DNA of 64,000 nucleotides from contig OV277872.1 in assembly GCA_922989275.2 (NCBI GenBank), forward strand, positions 26,552,119-26,616,118, given 5' to 3'. Below are positions 13,301-27,800 of this stretch, piece by piece. This DNA comes from Gari tellinella (Eukaryota > Mollusca > Bivalvia > Cardiida > Psammobiidae). The translations under genes were made by a program, and so were the position numbers. The notes under the pieces were generated by a model that was given only the letters and a program-made list of their open reading frames with translations, was not told the DNA's origin and searched no databases. Position 1 is the first letter of the stretch; every line of letters begins with the position of its first letter.

Positions 13301-15803
13301 ATTATTAGTTGTATTAACTGCTTTGTTCTTTAATTGTGAAAGAATAACAGTATTAATTATTTAGGTAACGTATTAAATTTCAGTCAAACGTTACCCTTAG
13401 GTTAAGTATAAAGCGTCGGCGATGACACATCTGTCGTTGATCATCACGTCGGCACCTTCACGACGAGATCGCCGAGTACCACGATAAATCGTCACATCAC
13501 TAGAAACAGATATTCCTACTTTAAATGAGGATAATTAGGACTTTCGAAAGAGTAACTGTACATACCGACATTTATATTAAGTGTTCTGCTGCTATCTAAA
13601 AGTTCATCGGTGTACTGATGTTAATGATACATGTTTAGATAATCATATGAGTTTTCGAATACATGTACATACATTTTGGTATTTCACTTGTATTATTTCA
13701 TTGCTATATTTGATTTGTTTACTTATTTTTTGATTACCACATTACCTTAATAAAACATATATACATTTGCCTCTTTGAACTCCCTTTAATTTAAGATATA
13801 CGTTGCCCTAAGCTTTACCCAACCCCGTATGTACGAATGCAGTGTCCTGATGGATATAGGACCGGTGCTGGTTGTGACGTCTCTTGTGATCCTGGCAAGA
13901 CCAGGAAGGGATCTGAATATGTCACATGTGACAAGAGTATGACAGGAAAGTACGGGATATGGACATGGCAATCAGGCACACAGACAACATGCATAAGTAA
14001 GCAGTAGTTCCTTTATTTCCCGTCTTACCGGGTTAATTTATATAACAAACAGTATGGATCCAGACGAATCTGTTTGCATATGCTAGCCACACTGATTAAT
14101 GTTCTGAAATAAATGGCAGATTAGTAACATAGAACTTTTGTAGATGACAAGTACACATTATGATCGATACATTGCTGCTTTCAGACCGTTTGTAATTCCA
14201 TCGTCAAAATTAAAAACTTTGTTTCACCTTTCCAGAGACTAACGAGAGGCGTTCATTCCCGAATTTTCCTGAAGTTCATATGACAAACGTAGAAGGATAA
14301 AGCTGAAAGAATACTACACATATGTATAAATCACATATTAATTTAGAGCTATGAAATCTATACAGTTCCTTGTTCACTTATGATAAGTTAATACGAAATG
14401 AAGTAATTGAATCAGTCGAAGGCAGGGCAATTGACAGATTCTATAATTGAAAGATCGCACATAAATCAATATGGCTGACTAATTATTAGTATAACCGTAT
14501 AACTGTTTTAATCTCAAATCTGTAAAAGATTTTACCCTTTCACTCTAAATGACGCTTACAAACGGCGTCTGATCAGGATCCAAACTGGTTCACACTCATA
14601 TCGATATGTTTTAAGTCATACTACATTGAATCTTACTTTTAAATGATCTTGCAAACAACAATATTGAAGCAGACGACATTGAAACGGTGAAGGGGTAAAC
14701 CTCTGACAAACATTCTGGTAGTGAAAGGGTTAAACAGGTATTTACATTGCAGAAATTGTATCTTTCCATAAAAACTCAACTTCCTCGTTAATCAAAACTC
14801 CTTCATTGGCATTATAAATGTTCCACTACAATGAGTTGTTTATGTGATGAGAAATGGTTTGAAGGGCCTGTCGATGATATATATTCCTAGGTACCCATCA
14901 CTGTCATTCACTAGCGCCACCAGCTAACGGGGCAGTAGCTTGTAACAACTGGAGTGGAGGTGAATTTTGTCAACTTCAGTGCAAAGAAGGAACACGTATG
15001 AGTAGTGAGGCTTTGCGAAGACTTTTTGTTTGCTCTAACAAAGGAGATTGGGTTCCAAGTCCAGTGATACGTCCGTGCAAAGGTAGAATAGAACGACAAA
15101 TATTTTAACATTATACAAAACTCGATCACAATTATGGTTTCAGTTTAGTGATAATTACGCGAGGTATGGACTTGAACTTATTGGCCACTCTAAGTTTTTT
15201 TTGGGGGCATTCTCAAAAAGGATATATTCCGTTTTCAATATTCATTTGAAACAAATGAAAGACACGGATCTAAATCTTATTTGTTTTCCCATTATAAAGG
15301 AAATTCCGTTTTCAATATTTACTTGAATCAAATGTAAGACATAAATATACATGTTATGTTTTTTTTTTGCCAATTCGAAAGGATATTCGTTTTCAGTATG
15401 TATTTAAACCAAATGTAAGACATTCATCTCAATCTTATGGGTCGTTTGAATATTGGAAAGGACATTCCGTTTTCAGTGTTTTTATTTGAACCAAATGTAA
15501 TACATGCATCTCATAAAAAGAATGAATTCAAAATGCATATATCTATCTGTCTGTCTGTCTTTTTATCTATCTATCTATCTATCGATCGATCTATCGATCT
15601 ATCTATCTATCTATCTATCTTTCTATCTATCTATATATCTATCTATCTAAAATCTCCTTCCCTCCGTCCCTACCTATCTATCCTCCCACCCACCAACCAA
15701 CCCACCCATCCATCCATCCATCCATCCATTCAACCATCCATCCATCCATCCATCCAACCACCCACCCGCCCATCCATCCATCCTTCCATCCATCCATCCA
15801 TCC

Positions 15804-15842
<39 letters not shown>

Positions 15843-18800
15843 AATCTATCTATCTATCTATCTCCCTCCCTCCGTCCCTCCCTACTACCTACCTACCTAT
15901 ATATCCTCCCTCCCTATCCATCCCTCCCTCCGTACATACCTACCTACACTCCGCCATTCATTCCTAATCTTTGACATACACATTAATGATTATAATTTGT
16001 ATACGCATGTAGCAATGTCCATTGAATTACATTTACAGAGATGCGTCATCCACGACCGGCTGTCCGCATCAATGCGAACTACTATTACCATGGCGACTGT
16101 ACTGATGATACAACCAAAACAAAGATTGCCAGCAATTTCATTGCAGCTTTTCAGACGAGTTCGTACAAAACGATAGGGTGTCTTAATTCTGTAAACTGTG
16201 TCAAGGATAATGTGATGGTAATATTGAACCTTTTTACTCTCATTGACGTTATAAAGCGCATTTGCAAACAGTGTTGATGCTGATTACACGCCGCGTCACG
16301 CACGTCTGACCAAGACTAAAACTGTGTGCCACTTGATTTGAAATAACGTCAGTTATACTGCCTTAAATCTAACGAGTATACAATAATATTGAAGCAGACG
16401 ACAATATTGTGATGAAGGGGTAAAACCCTCACGATAAATTTGATCATGAAAAAGTTCAAAATAGTAAATAAGCAACGATAATAGAGAGCGGGATTTGTTT
16501 CTGTGGAAGTGGTATAAATTCCTGTTTAAACAAAACCAAACGCAATGCAAAAAAATGTAGAAAATTTAAAAATAATTTATCAAAAACCTAATTGTTTTAT
16601 GTAATTTTACATTATTGGTCTACCTAATATTAGGACGGATAAGACACAGGTCTAACTCTCATGGTCACATCTATAGCTAGTTTGAAATACCATTCCTATA
16701 TTTAACAAGAGGCCCATGCGGGCCTAAATATCGCTCACCTGGGAAAAACCAGACAAGGAGCACGTGAGCCCTGGGATGGAATCATTTTCACCCAATGACA
16801 TAATTTCAAACATCTTACTGATGAACAAGTAAATGAAGAGTTCTGTCAAATATCTAAGCTAATGACTTTGTACATGGTTTCAGATAGTAAGACTATCATT
16901 GAAAAAACATATTTTTAGCTAATGTGACACAGATATGCAACTGGTCAGAATCATTTCAACAAATTTGATAAAGGGCCACTAGAAGCGTCACCATGCCGAA
17001 TATTAAAACTCTGAGCGTATTAGTTTCAGAGAAAAAGATGTTTGAAGATTTCACTATATAACTCTATGTAAAGCTGTGTCCCCCAGGGTGGGGTCCTTTT
17101 TAACCCAATGTACAGAATTTGAATAATCTTATTGGAGGACCTGTGGATGATGCTTTGTGTCTAAGCTCAGGGTACTGTGGTGTCAAACAAGTAGATTTTT
17201 AAAATTTTCATTGAAAACATCTATTTTTACTGTTTCAACAACATTGGTAAAGGGCCTCTAGAAGTGTCACCATACCAAATATCAAAGCTCTTGTCACATT
17301 AGTTTCAGAGAAGAAGACGATTGAAAATTTCACTATATAACTCTATGTAAATCGGTGACCCCTGGGGCGGGGCCAATTTAAGCCCCTTGGGCAATAGTTG
17401 AACAATCTTGATAGACGACCTATAGTTGATACCATATGCAAAATATCTAAGCTCTGGTCCGTGTGGTTTTTGACTAGAAGATTTTTTAAATTTCAATGAA
17501 AAATTATATTTTAGCTCCTGTGACCTAGATATACAACGGACCGAATCCATTTCAACACTATTGGTAAAGGGCCACTAGATGTGTCATCATGCCAAATATC
17601 AAAGCTCTGGCCATATTAGTTTCAGATAAGAAGATGATAGAAGATTTCACTATATAACTCTATGTAAAATGGTGACCCCTGGGGCGGGGCCAATTTTGAC
17701 CCCAGGGGCAAAATTTGAACAATCTTGGTAGAAGACTGATAGATGATCCCATGTGCCAAATATCTAAGCTCTGACCCTTGTGGATTTTGACAAGAAGATT
17801 TTTGAAGTTTTCAGTGAAGCGATCTATTTTTAGCTCCTGTGACATAGATATGCAACGGACCGGAAATGTTTCAACAAATTTGAAAGAGGATTCAGGACAA
17901 GTTCGGTAAAAATCTATCCAGTAGTTTCAGAGAAGATGTCGTGTAAAGAAATTGTTGACGACGAACGAACGACGATTGTTGACGACAAACGAACGACGGA
18001 CGACGACGGACACAGGACACAGGACAATCCAAACAGCTCACCTTGGCACTACGTGCTAGATGAGCGAATAAAAACTATTGATACCGATATACAGTAATTA
18101 TTTTGATTAAACATTATACAGACAATTTAAACAATTAATTTTAACAATACAATGACATGTATAATACTCATTCTAAATTCGTTTTAACCAAACCCTGCTG
18201 GAGCTTTCCATTTATACGACAAATATCTTGTTTAAAAAAAACCTAATGGAACCTAACAGGGCGGCCCTGAAATAGTAAACTTAAAACATTAATGCACAAT
18301 GATTGTTTCGTCAAAACACAATAATTATAAAGATATGATGTCTATGGCTACTTTAAAAACATGTTTTGTCTGTAGCAAGCAGCTTGGATCCAGATTAGAC
18401 AAATACTCCCATCTATTTCCATACTGTTTGACGCCCGGGACCCCAGATATAAAGCATTTGAGTTGAGTCTCGGATCGTTTTTAAGAAATGCTCAAATCTG
18501 ACCAATTAAAAGATTGAGAACGACATCATACTCAGCTCAAAACTTTCTAACCGAGGGTCTAGGTGATTGTTTCTGAAATATAATGTAGATAAATCTACTC
18601 TTTGAAAGTTTGCAGGCGACAATATTTAAAAATGACGATTCCAATGCGTCCTGAAGGTTAAACAATACATTTATTTCAAACTTGATATATGTTAAGGTTT
18701 ATTGCGGACCGATAAGCCGCTCAAGGAGAGAAGCGTTGAACCGAGGCAACACCTCACCGATGAACCTCACTATTCACCTAACTCTTCCTCTCAGCGAAGC

Positions 18801-21800
18801 AATACACAACATCAGTGACTACGGAAACACAATCAATGAAATAAAGAACTTATTGAACTTAACAGCGGATATATGCAAGGAAAGATCCTCTTTAATCTTT
18901 GGAGAAACGCCAGTAATGTTTGGCGGAGTGAAGAACCTTGGCATAGATGTGCATTGTGAAAAAGGCCATACCAAGACTGAGAATAGCTTAAGTTGTGGTA
19001 ATTGTGCATTTGACCGACTTATTATTTCTGCAATTAATCTTATTCTTTAAGATCTTAATCTCTATCGTTGTCTCTGTTTCTCTGTCTCTCTGTCTCTTTT
19101 TCTCTCTATCAAACTATCTGCCTGTTCTGCCTCTCTTTCCTTTATGCGTGGAACTTTTACCTCTTTCTTTCTCTGTGCTTTGTGTAACGTATTTGTTTTA
19201 CTGTTTCATTATACTTTTTACAGAACATTCCATTTTCTTCTAAATAGTCTATCTACAAAATCGCTTAAGATATAATTGAGTTATTTACGTAAATTTTATA
19301 CGTTTCACTGGAAAAATTAAGTTCAGAAAATTTAGTCTACGTCGAGAAATAACTAAAAAACGAAACTAGTGTTATGTATATCTGAAGCTAATAGCTTCCC
19401 TTACATTATTTCTGATATTACCTGTAAACTTTCGCCTGATATCTGCCAAGCCTAAACCGTGCGTTGCTATAACATATGAAGTATTTTTTACCGATAGTTG
19501 AATGTCCAGCGGGAACGTTTTACAGAGGGAACACTAAAGAATGTGATTCATGTACAAAAGGAACATACCAAGACCATGGCGGTCAGTCGACATGCAAACG
19601 ATGCCCATATACAACAACCACACGACATGAGGGAGCGTCTTTAATTCATGAATGTGAAGGTACGCTAGAACCGTTCATATTTGCATAAATTCTTAACCGA
19701 GACAGATGATCTGACTTCAGACTCTGCCAATTATCAGCGACAGAAATATTATTCTGAAATGCATATAAATGGAAAGCTAGCATTTCTATTTCATTAAAGA
19801 GACTAAAGAGGAGTTTATCTAATACTTTTAATAAAGGAGTTTCAAATGTCTATACAATGGAACCCCTTCAAACTGGAACCTCTAAAAACCGGAACTCTCT
19901 CTAAACTGGACTACAACCACTGTCCCGTTTCTGACAACCCTCCCTTATTTTAACCTATTACACAATAAATGTACATTTTACGTATTTGGTTTATTCATAC
20001 ACTGACGAAAATACAGTGTAGTTTCACTTTATATATTCTAGCAGATGGCAGCTTAAAGCAGGATAACAGTAAAGCAGAATGCGCCTTAAGGCATATTTTG
20101 CTTTACTTTCAACCTGCTTTAAAAAATGAGTGGTCAGCTATCTTCCATACTAGAAAAATTCTATGGGCTAATGGGTTAAAGTCCCTATTAGGAACTGGAC
20201 ACCTCTCCCAACCGTTATTTTAAGTTGTCCCCATACATGCCCAGTTTAGAGAGATGTCACTGTACACGAAAAACTTTTTTATGGAAAAGGGTTTATGCTA
20301 AAATTATTTCACTGAAATGAAACAATTGTCATAATCGAACTCATGCACTAGCGCAAAACAATATTTATAAAACCATAATTTTAACTTATTGTGCTACCAA
20401 AGTATTTTCATACAGTACTCATATAACATTTTTACATGTATATATTTATATATTCTTATAAAAGATGTGTGTGTGTGGGGGGGGGGGGGGGGCTTGTGGT
20501 TGAAACGGGATAGACATATGCAATTGACAAATCGAAACAAGTGCAATCCAGTGATGTTCTTGGGGCTTATTATATTATATGTCAACAATCACATATAACT
20601 GCTGTTCTTGGCAAAACTATCTCATATTTTTATTTTTATCCTGGACCTCCTTTTGCAGAAAAAGTTTTGTCATCCAGTTTTCTCTCCTTTTAAATAACAA
20701 ACATATCAGAATTATATAATAACAGTGCTGAATCAGATCAGTATATTTCTGAAGAGTGGCTAATCAGAACGTGCACTTCTTGTTGATATTATTTGAGCTT
20801 TCTCAAACAAATAGTACGTTCCACAACAATAATTATGAAATCTTCTCCGCGTTGTGTTCTTATTGCATTGCTTTTGTTGCATTATTATTAATGTTCTGTC
20901 AGAATCTCAGTCATATTTGCATTAAAGTTTTGTCCACATGAGCTTTAAAGCTCTATTGAATTATTCGAACAAAACCTCAAACCCTACGCCATTTGTGAAA
21001 TTTGAAACACACCAGAATACATCATAATTATGGGGTATTCTGATTTACTTTCATCAAGGACAAATGCCCACCTTAAACCCGAAAACTAAGCATGGTTTTT
21101 ATATTAAACACATTTTAGGAACTGTTATTCGTTTAGTCAATTGCAATGTATCACTGAACCAGTCATGAACATGCATTTTATTGTGACAAGATGCTTGTGC
21201 CCCGGGGACGGTCTCAATAGACGGCGCTGCACCATGTTCACCTTGCGAACAAGGAGAATACCAGCCGTCCTTCGGTCGTCAGAAATGTCATAGATGTCAT
21301 GGTTCTACAACTACGGTTACTACAGGGTCCGTCCACAGGTCCGATTGTCAAGGTGTGTATTAACACGAAAGAAAAGAGAAATGTATAAACAATCGCGCTT
21401 TTAAAATCTCTGTAAAGAAATGTAATTGATTTGATGACATATTAAATCTTCTTTTGAAACAAGTTTCTTTAGTTTCTTATTACGTTAAGTGGCCATTTCA
21501 CTTAACCCTTTCTCTCTCAATGACGCCATAAAGCGCATTTGCAAACAGTTTTGATCCTGATCAGACGCCGCGTAATGATCAGGAACAAAACTGTTTGACA
21601 CTTGTTCTGAAATTACGTCAGTTATAGTGCCTTAAATCTAACTTTGAAACGATACTGCAGACAACAATGTTAAAGCATACGACAATATGGCGGTAAAGGG
21701 GTAAAAAACTCACGATAAATGTGATCATGAAAGGGTTAAAACGGATTAGAAGTCTTCTCGTTATTAGCCGTTATGATAGGAGTTAAAACATTAAACCAAT

Positions 21801-24800
21801 AACAAAATTGATAAGGCGTCTGATCACGTTGTCTTGTCACATTGAAGAATATATTATTATTTGCTGTTTAGATCAGGCGTTAACACGGGCGCGGAAAAGA
21901 CGCGTCAAAATGTATTTTGTCAACGTCTTAAACGTCTGGATAGATAAATTTATCCGCGTCGAATGTTGATCCAAAGTAAAGTGTGGACTCGGAAATGAAC
22001 TTCCTAACGTTATTTGTAACTTAATTGCAATGTCATGTTGACATCGTCTGGACATCCCGTCTTTCCTTATCACTTTTGCCACCTCTGCAAGGGCCCGAAA
22101 CATCTGTAATGTGCAACTATAGAAAAACACGCTGAATTCATCATAAAGTTTAAGTTTAGGAAATGCGGAGCAGATGTTAGTCGGTATAAGTGAGTGCGAA
22201 GAACTGTAGCAGACAAGTACTACTTGACTAGTTTCCAATCAAACGGCGTGCGTCACCGGTCTAAAACATATAACCATTATTAGACATTAATGTTAAGTGC
22301 ACAAAAGAGTTATCTTTTCAGAGACTTACTATTTGATTACTTACAGTTTTGAAACTGGTGTTATCAGTGCTGCAGTGGAACAGATGATATTATTTCTCTC
22401 TAATCAAAACGGAATTAAAACAATACAAAACATTGGAAACAATAACAGCTGAAATTTCTAACGATACTTTTTTATCTGATGAAAAACAGTTTTGAGCCTG
22501 ATCATACACCGAGTTACTAAAAGTTTGCAATGGAATGATTGTTCAATAGCAGAAACACGATTATTGGGAAAGATTAACGTCCTCTTCATTGTAACTTATA
22601 TTAAATTAAGGTTTTAGAATTCGTTTTGGAGAGATGTTTAAACAGTTCTAGAGGACAACAACTAGCTGGTCAAACGGTATTATTAACATCAAATGTTCTG
22701 CATTTATGAAAATATGTTTTCAAGAGGCTTATATCGCGCTCTTTATTATTTATTGTTATTTCGATTAATATCGTCGATACATATCAACATTTGTATGAGC
22801 TGTTTAAATAAAGTATAATACTCTGTTTTTGTCTGATAGAATTCGACATAGCCCTACCAGTATCCGGCAACAAAACAGCCACAGTAACACTCCTGAAATC
22901 TAAAACATTCCAAAGCTTCATACTAAGTTTTTGGGTCAGGCATGAGACCAATACATTAAATGAGACCGATGATGGGATTAGTATATCGTTGTTAGATGGA
23001 GAGAAGATTGTTTGGCAGCTAAACAACCAGCATGTTAGTCGGTATGACAGGTACAGCATGTATGTATTGTTTAGTGGAAAAGACATTGTTCTTTCGAAAT
23101 AACCTCGTATGTCATCAGAGCCTCAGATAAGAGTGAGTTAATTGACAAATTCTACAATTTAATACTCAAACAGCACCAAATCCTACGGTGTGATACTCAT
23201 TAAAATTGTCTCGAAGAGACGATTCTAATGAGTAGTCACATCATAGGCTTTAATTCAGAAATAAAAAAATGTGTTTGAAATACTCTCTTTATCTGAAGTC
23301 CTGCTGTCCTTCAGAACACATGTCCCTTGCAAACAATTTGGAGCTAAATAAGACGCCGACTAGCTCGGCTTGTGCTCAAGTGGCAAACGCTTCGCTACTC
23401 AGATTTATATGTAACTTGGTAAAAAAGGTTGTGCCTCAACTGGGACTCGAACTCAGGTCCTCTGACTTACCATGCATACGCTCTACCCACTGATCTACCG
23501 AGTCACCCAGAAAAAACCTTTCACCATAATCTCTACCCGGCTACATCTTTAAATTGTTATAATAATAAATATCAAAACATTGCCATCGTCATGTTCTCCG
23601 TTCTATTCGATTGGAATTTGTTTTACTAGCGTAATTTTTTGGAGAAATTAATTTCATTCCAACGACTAAATATTAATATTTGAAGAAGATATTTAAGACA
23701 TGTGTCAAAATACACAACATATATCATAAAGAGACATCTGCAACTCAAGCAAAAATTAAATCACTAATGTAATTAAAGACAGGGAACAGTTTAAAGTTCG
23801 TTGAGGGCTACGCAGAACGTTTTAAGAGTTTTGATTTTCATAAACGACGCTTAAAACAAATAACACCCTCATTTCAGGATGACGACCTCCTTTTGTTTCA
23901 TGTCTACTGTTATTAATCAAAACATACTTTTTAAGGAAAAGTTTAAACGAGACATAATGTACAAATGTAGTTAAATTTTCTGAATAATATGAAGTGTCAA
24001 TCTAGTGGAAGATTGCTGTCCTAATGTAATATCTGTTAGTTGTATCATCTACGAGAGAATGATACTTGACCTAAATGAAGTTTATTTAGTAAATTCATAA
24101 CAATTATTATTTACTGTTTATAGACCAGATTCCAGCTTTGAAATTAGTCTACCAGACAATCGATGGCACAATGTCCGAATAGAATCGAGAACGTGCAATT
24201 TGACAGGGTTTCTTGACGGAATTCTGGTAGTTGTACTATCTTCGACCGGACAATGCAACACCATTAGCTTTAATAAGGTTGATATATCTGCAGGTAAGGC
24301 TTTGAGCTGACTTATCAAATTAAGGTTACCTTTCACCGAGATAAAGTAAACTTTCTTAGAAACACAACTAATGCAATACATTTTCTGTTCATTAAGACTT
24401 TTTCCACGATAAATACGCATTCACAGGGTTTATTGTACTAAGTATATTACATGTGCGAAATAATTTTGAATCCTAGACGAAAAGGTACTGTAAAAGGAGC
24501 TGAAAGCATTCATGTATTTGTCTGAAAGCGTCAAATTCATTTAATCCGTTCACTCTCAATGACGCATTAAAGCGCGTTTTAAAACAGTTTGGGTCCTGAT
24601 CAGGCGCCGCGTCATGCGGCGTCTGATCAAGATCCAAACTGTTTGACACTCGTATCGATATGTTTCAAATCATACTACATTGAATCTCACATTGAAACGA
24701 TCTTGCAAACAACAAAATTGAAGTAGACGACAATGAAACGATAAAGGGGTAAAAAACTCGCGGAAATTTTGGCAGTGAAAGGGTTAAAGAACTATAAACA

Positions 24801-27800
24801 CATTTATCAGCCACAGAATTATACAAACCATATTATGTATAAGCCGTGCATCAGCGTAGTGTTCAGCGAGATGCATGCATGCGTCCCTGTAAATCATACG
24901 TGAGCGCGCCGTGAAATAAACTTATAATTTATTTTTCTGCTAATTATTTTGCTCAAAGGTGATGGGTTTGGTGGAAGCATATCTCAATTAAACATTTGGA
25001 ATGGAATAGGCTACACACCGCCTACATTTAGGTGCTTCAATATTGGGAAAGCTGCATCGGTGCCTTGGCAGGAGTTTGGTGATGCAGAGATGACGGAATC
25101 ATATATACACCTACCTAGTTCTTGTGACGGTATGTTGATAGATATGCTCATAACCACTATTTGCTAACAGTGGAAACGCGGTTTTTTTTTCATGTTAACA
25201 AAAACTAAACGCATGCATGAAAATGTCGAAAAGAAAACTATGTGAAACATGTAAAGGTTAGTTTTAATCTGAGTGGAAAATAGTTTGGAGCCTTGTCATA
25301 TTATGGATTACCCAGCATCTGATCTTGCTTCAAGCAATTGCAGTGGACATACCGTTTTTAGAAATACACTCATAAATAGGGATTAAAACCCTTTACCCAA
25401 TAACCCGTATATAACATTAAATACAAGTGAACACTTAAAGCAGGTTGAAAGTAAAGCAGAATGTGCCTTAAGGCACATTCTGCTTTACTTTCAGCCTGCT
25501 TTAAACGGCTACATAAAAATATTTGTTATGGTAATTGTTCATGAGGGTATAAACTGGAACTATTTTCTTCTGCAGAGGAATAAATTAGATGCGCTAAAAG
25601 TCGATTATATGGGGTAAAGGGTTAAATAACGTCTTCTCCCGTGTATATGACATCTAACGTTTTCTTGCCAAGAGAGAATAAACAGAAACTTGCCAACAGA
25701 TCGGAATCATTACAGACTATAATAACTTTGAACAAAATCAATTTTGTTTTCATAATAGAATCTAGGATTTATCCGTTCAATGCATAAAGTTTAGTAGAAT
25801 ACAATTAGTATGAAACATCATCATCATCATCGGTATTTATATTAACGTGCAGGAGTGGGATAGTCGTCCACATCGGCAGCTGGCTAACTACACGCATAAC
25901 AGATCTCACAAGACTATAACAGAGAAAGGGCATTTTACGGAAGAATATAAAAAACCCATGGTTAAATGAGAATAAAGGGTATGTGTTCACTTGCACCTAA
26001 ACAAGTTTTGCCTTTGAATAACGCTGTTCATTGTTAAAAGTCTATGTTAACCCTATAAAGGGTTATCTCTCAGTTCAAACTTATTGGACAAGTGTCAACA
26101 TGAATTACACATATTCTCAGACCACGACAACTGTGTTTCGTCTCCTTGTCGCCATGGTAGTTGCACAGACGCACTGCATGGGTACCGCTGCGACTGTGAC
26201 AATGGCTTCACTGGCGACCAATGTGACGTCAATATAGACGACTGTCAAACCAACATCTGTATGAACAACGCCACCTGTGTAGACGGGGTGAACAGCTACA
26301 CGTGTGCCTGTACAGACTCTTTTACTGGAACGTACTGTGAAATTCTTAAAGGTACTTTCTTATTATATTGTATGAAGCCATGTACTGAGAAATATCTATT
26401 CTTTAACATATAGTTCTCCCTTCATTCCAGGGCTTTCCGAACAACGATTATCTCCTTACGACAATGCTTGTCGATATTCCAGGAACAAAATGAGATGTTT
26501 CAGTCAAACGACTTGACTGCTGCAATACCGTCTGCTTACAATTGTCGTTTGCTATTTTTCTCAAAATTAGGTATTGGATACTTTTTGACAGAATTAACAT
26601 AAAGACGAGTGACAAAAGATTATAACCCGTATCAGAAGCCGGGTTACGCGCAGTCTGATCTGGATTAAACTGTTTGCAACTGTATGCCAAGTCATGTTCA
26701 TCACTCAAAGGAAACTAATTTTTACTCCCTATAACAACTCCCTCTCAAAACAAACACAATATTCGGCTCCCAGTAGATGTTGTTGTAGAGATGGAGAACT
26801 TGGTCTATGATTATGAAGCATTTGAGTTGAGTCTGAAATCGTCCTCAAGCATTTGATTGAGGCTCAAATCTGACCAATCAACTGCTTGAGAACGTATTCA
26901 ACTGGAACGCTTTCTAAGCGCTTGGCCTGTACTATAAAATTGTCGTCGGCATGATTTGCATTTTTTTTAACCCTTTCATGAGTAAATTTATCGTGAGGGT
27001 TTTACCCCTGCACCATTTCATTGTTATCTGTTAAATATTGTCTGCAATATCGTTTTAAAGTTAGATTTAAGGCAGAATAACTGACATAATTTCAAAACAA
27101 GTGCCAAACAGTTTAAAACCTTTATCAGACGCCGCGTCATGTGGTCAAAACATTTTGCAATTTCGCTGTATGACGTCATTAATAGTTAAAGCGTTAAGCA
27201 AATAAATATAATTAGAATGTCAAGCAGTTTTATCAATATGAAACTGGGGCCCGTTTCATAAAACTTCGTACGACAAATGTTGTCGTAAGTCAAAACTTTA
27301 AAATACAATTAATTTCTGATTGAAAAGACGATTCCAAAGAGATGTCACAAGACAGGATTAGATTGAGAAATAAATAATAATTGAGACTTTTATAATCTGA
27401 CTTACGACAACATTTGTCGTAAGAACTTTTATGAAACGGGCCCCTGTGTTTTTGTTGTATCTTATCTGGATACAAATTCTCTGCAATATCATGTCACAAA
27501 TTCAACCGTATTGTACATGGGGTTGAATATAATATCTGTTGCAAACTAAAATAGCTTAACTCACTTCTTTTGTTGCTTTAAACGACTGAAATGAAAGTCG
27601 CTAACAGTGTCTGCTTCTTCTCTGGAGTGAAACTGTTTGACAATCACACCAATTTCAAACATTCATAAGTTGGAAAGCAGACATTAAAAGCAGTAGAAGT
27701 AGTTCACGCCATATTGTTTTTAGCTATTATTTGTTCATAGAAATTATAGAATCATAAATGTAGTGTCCTAAAGCACATAAGTAAATGTCGATTAACATAT

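Larger units (their letters stand above)
16459..18696. other. Intron with large tandem-repeat element and a hairpin
   Basis: It contains the element at 16703-18066 and the hairpin at 18447-18557. Bases 18,070-18,440 and 18,560-18,690 show nothing recognised. Confidence 0.6.
23051..24123. other. Intron with hairpin and tRNA-like SINE remnant
   Basis: It contains the palindrome at 23176-23235 and the tRNA-like sequence at 23433-23504. The rest is unrecognised. Confidence 0.55.

Noticed and set aside
15437..15967. 176-codon ORF with [12 protein letters not shown] repeats
   Set aside because: It is purely a read-through of tetranucleotide repeats, open because the repeat units lack stops in that frame.
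21873..22238. 121-codon antisense ORF in an intron
   Set aside because: No motif, no homologous copy in the window, no splice context; compatible with chance.
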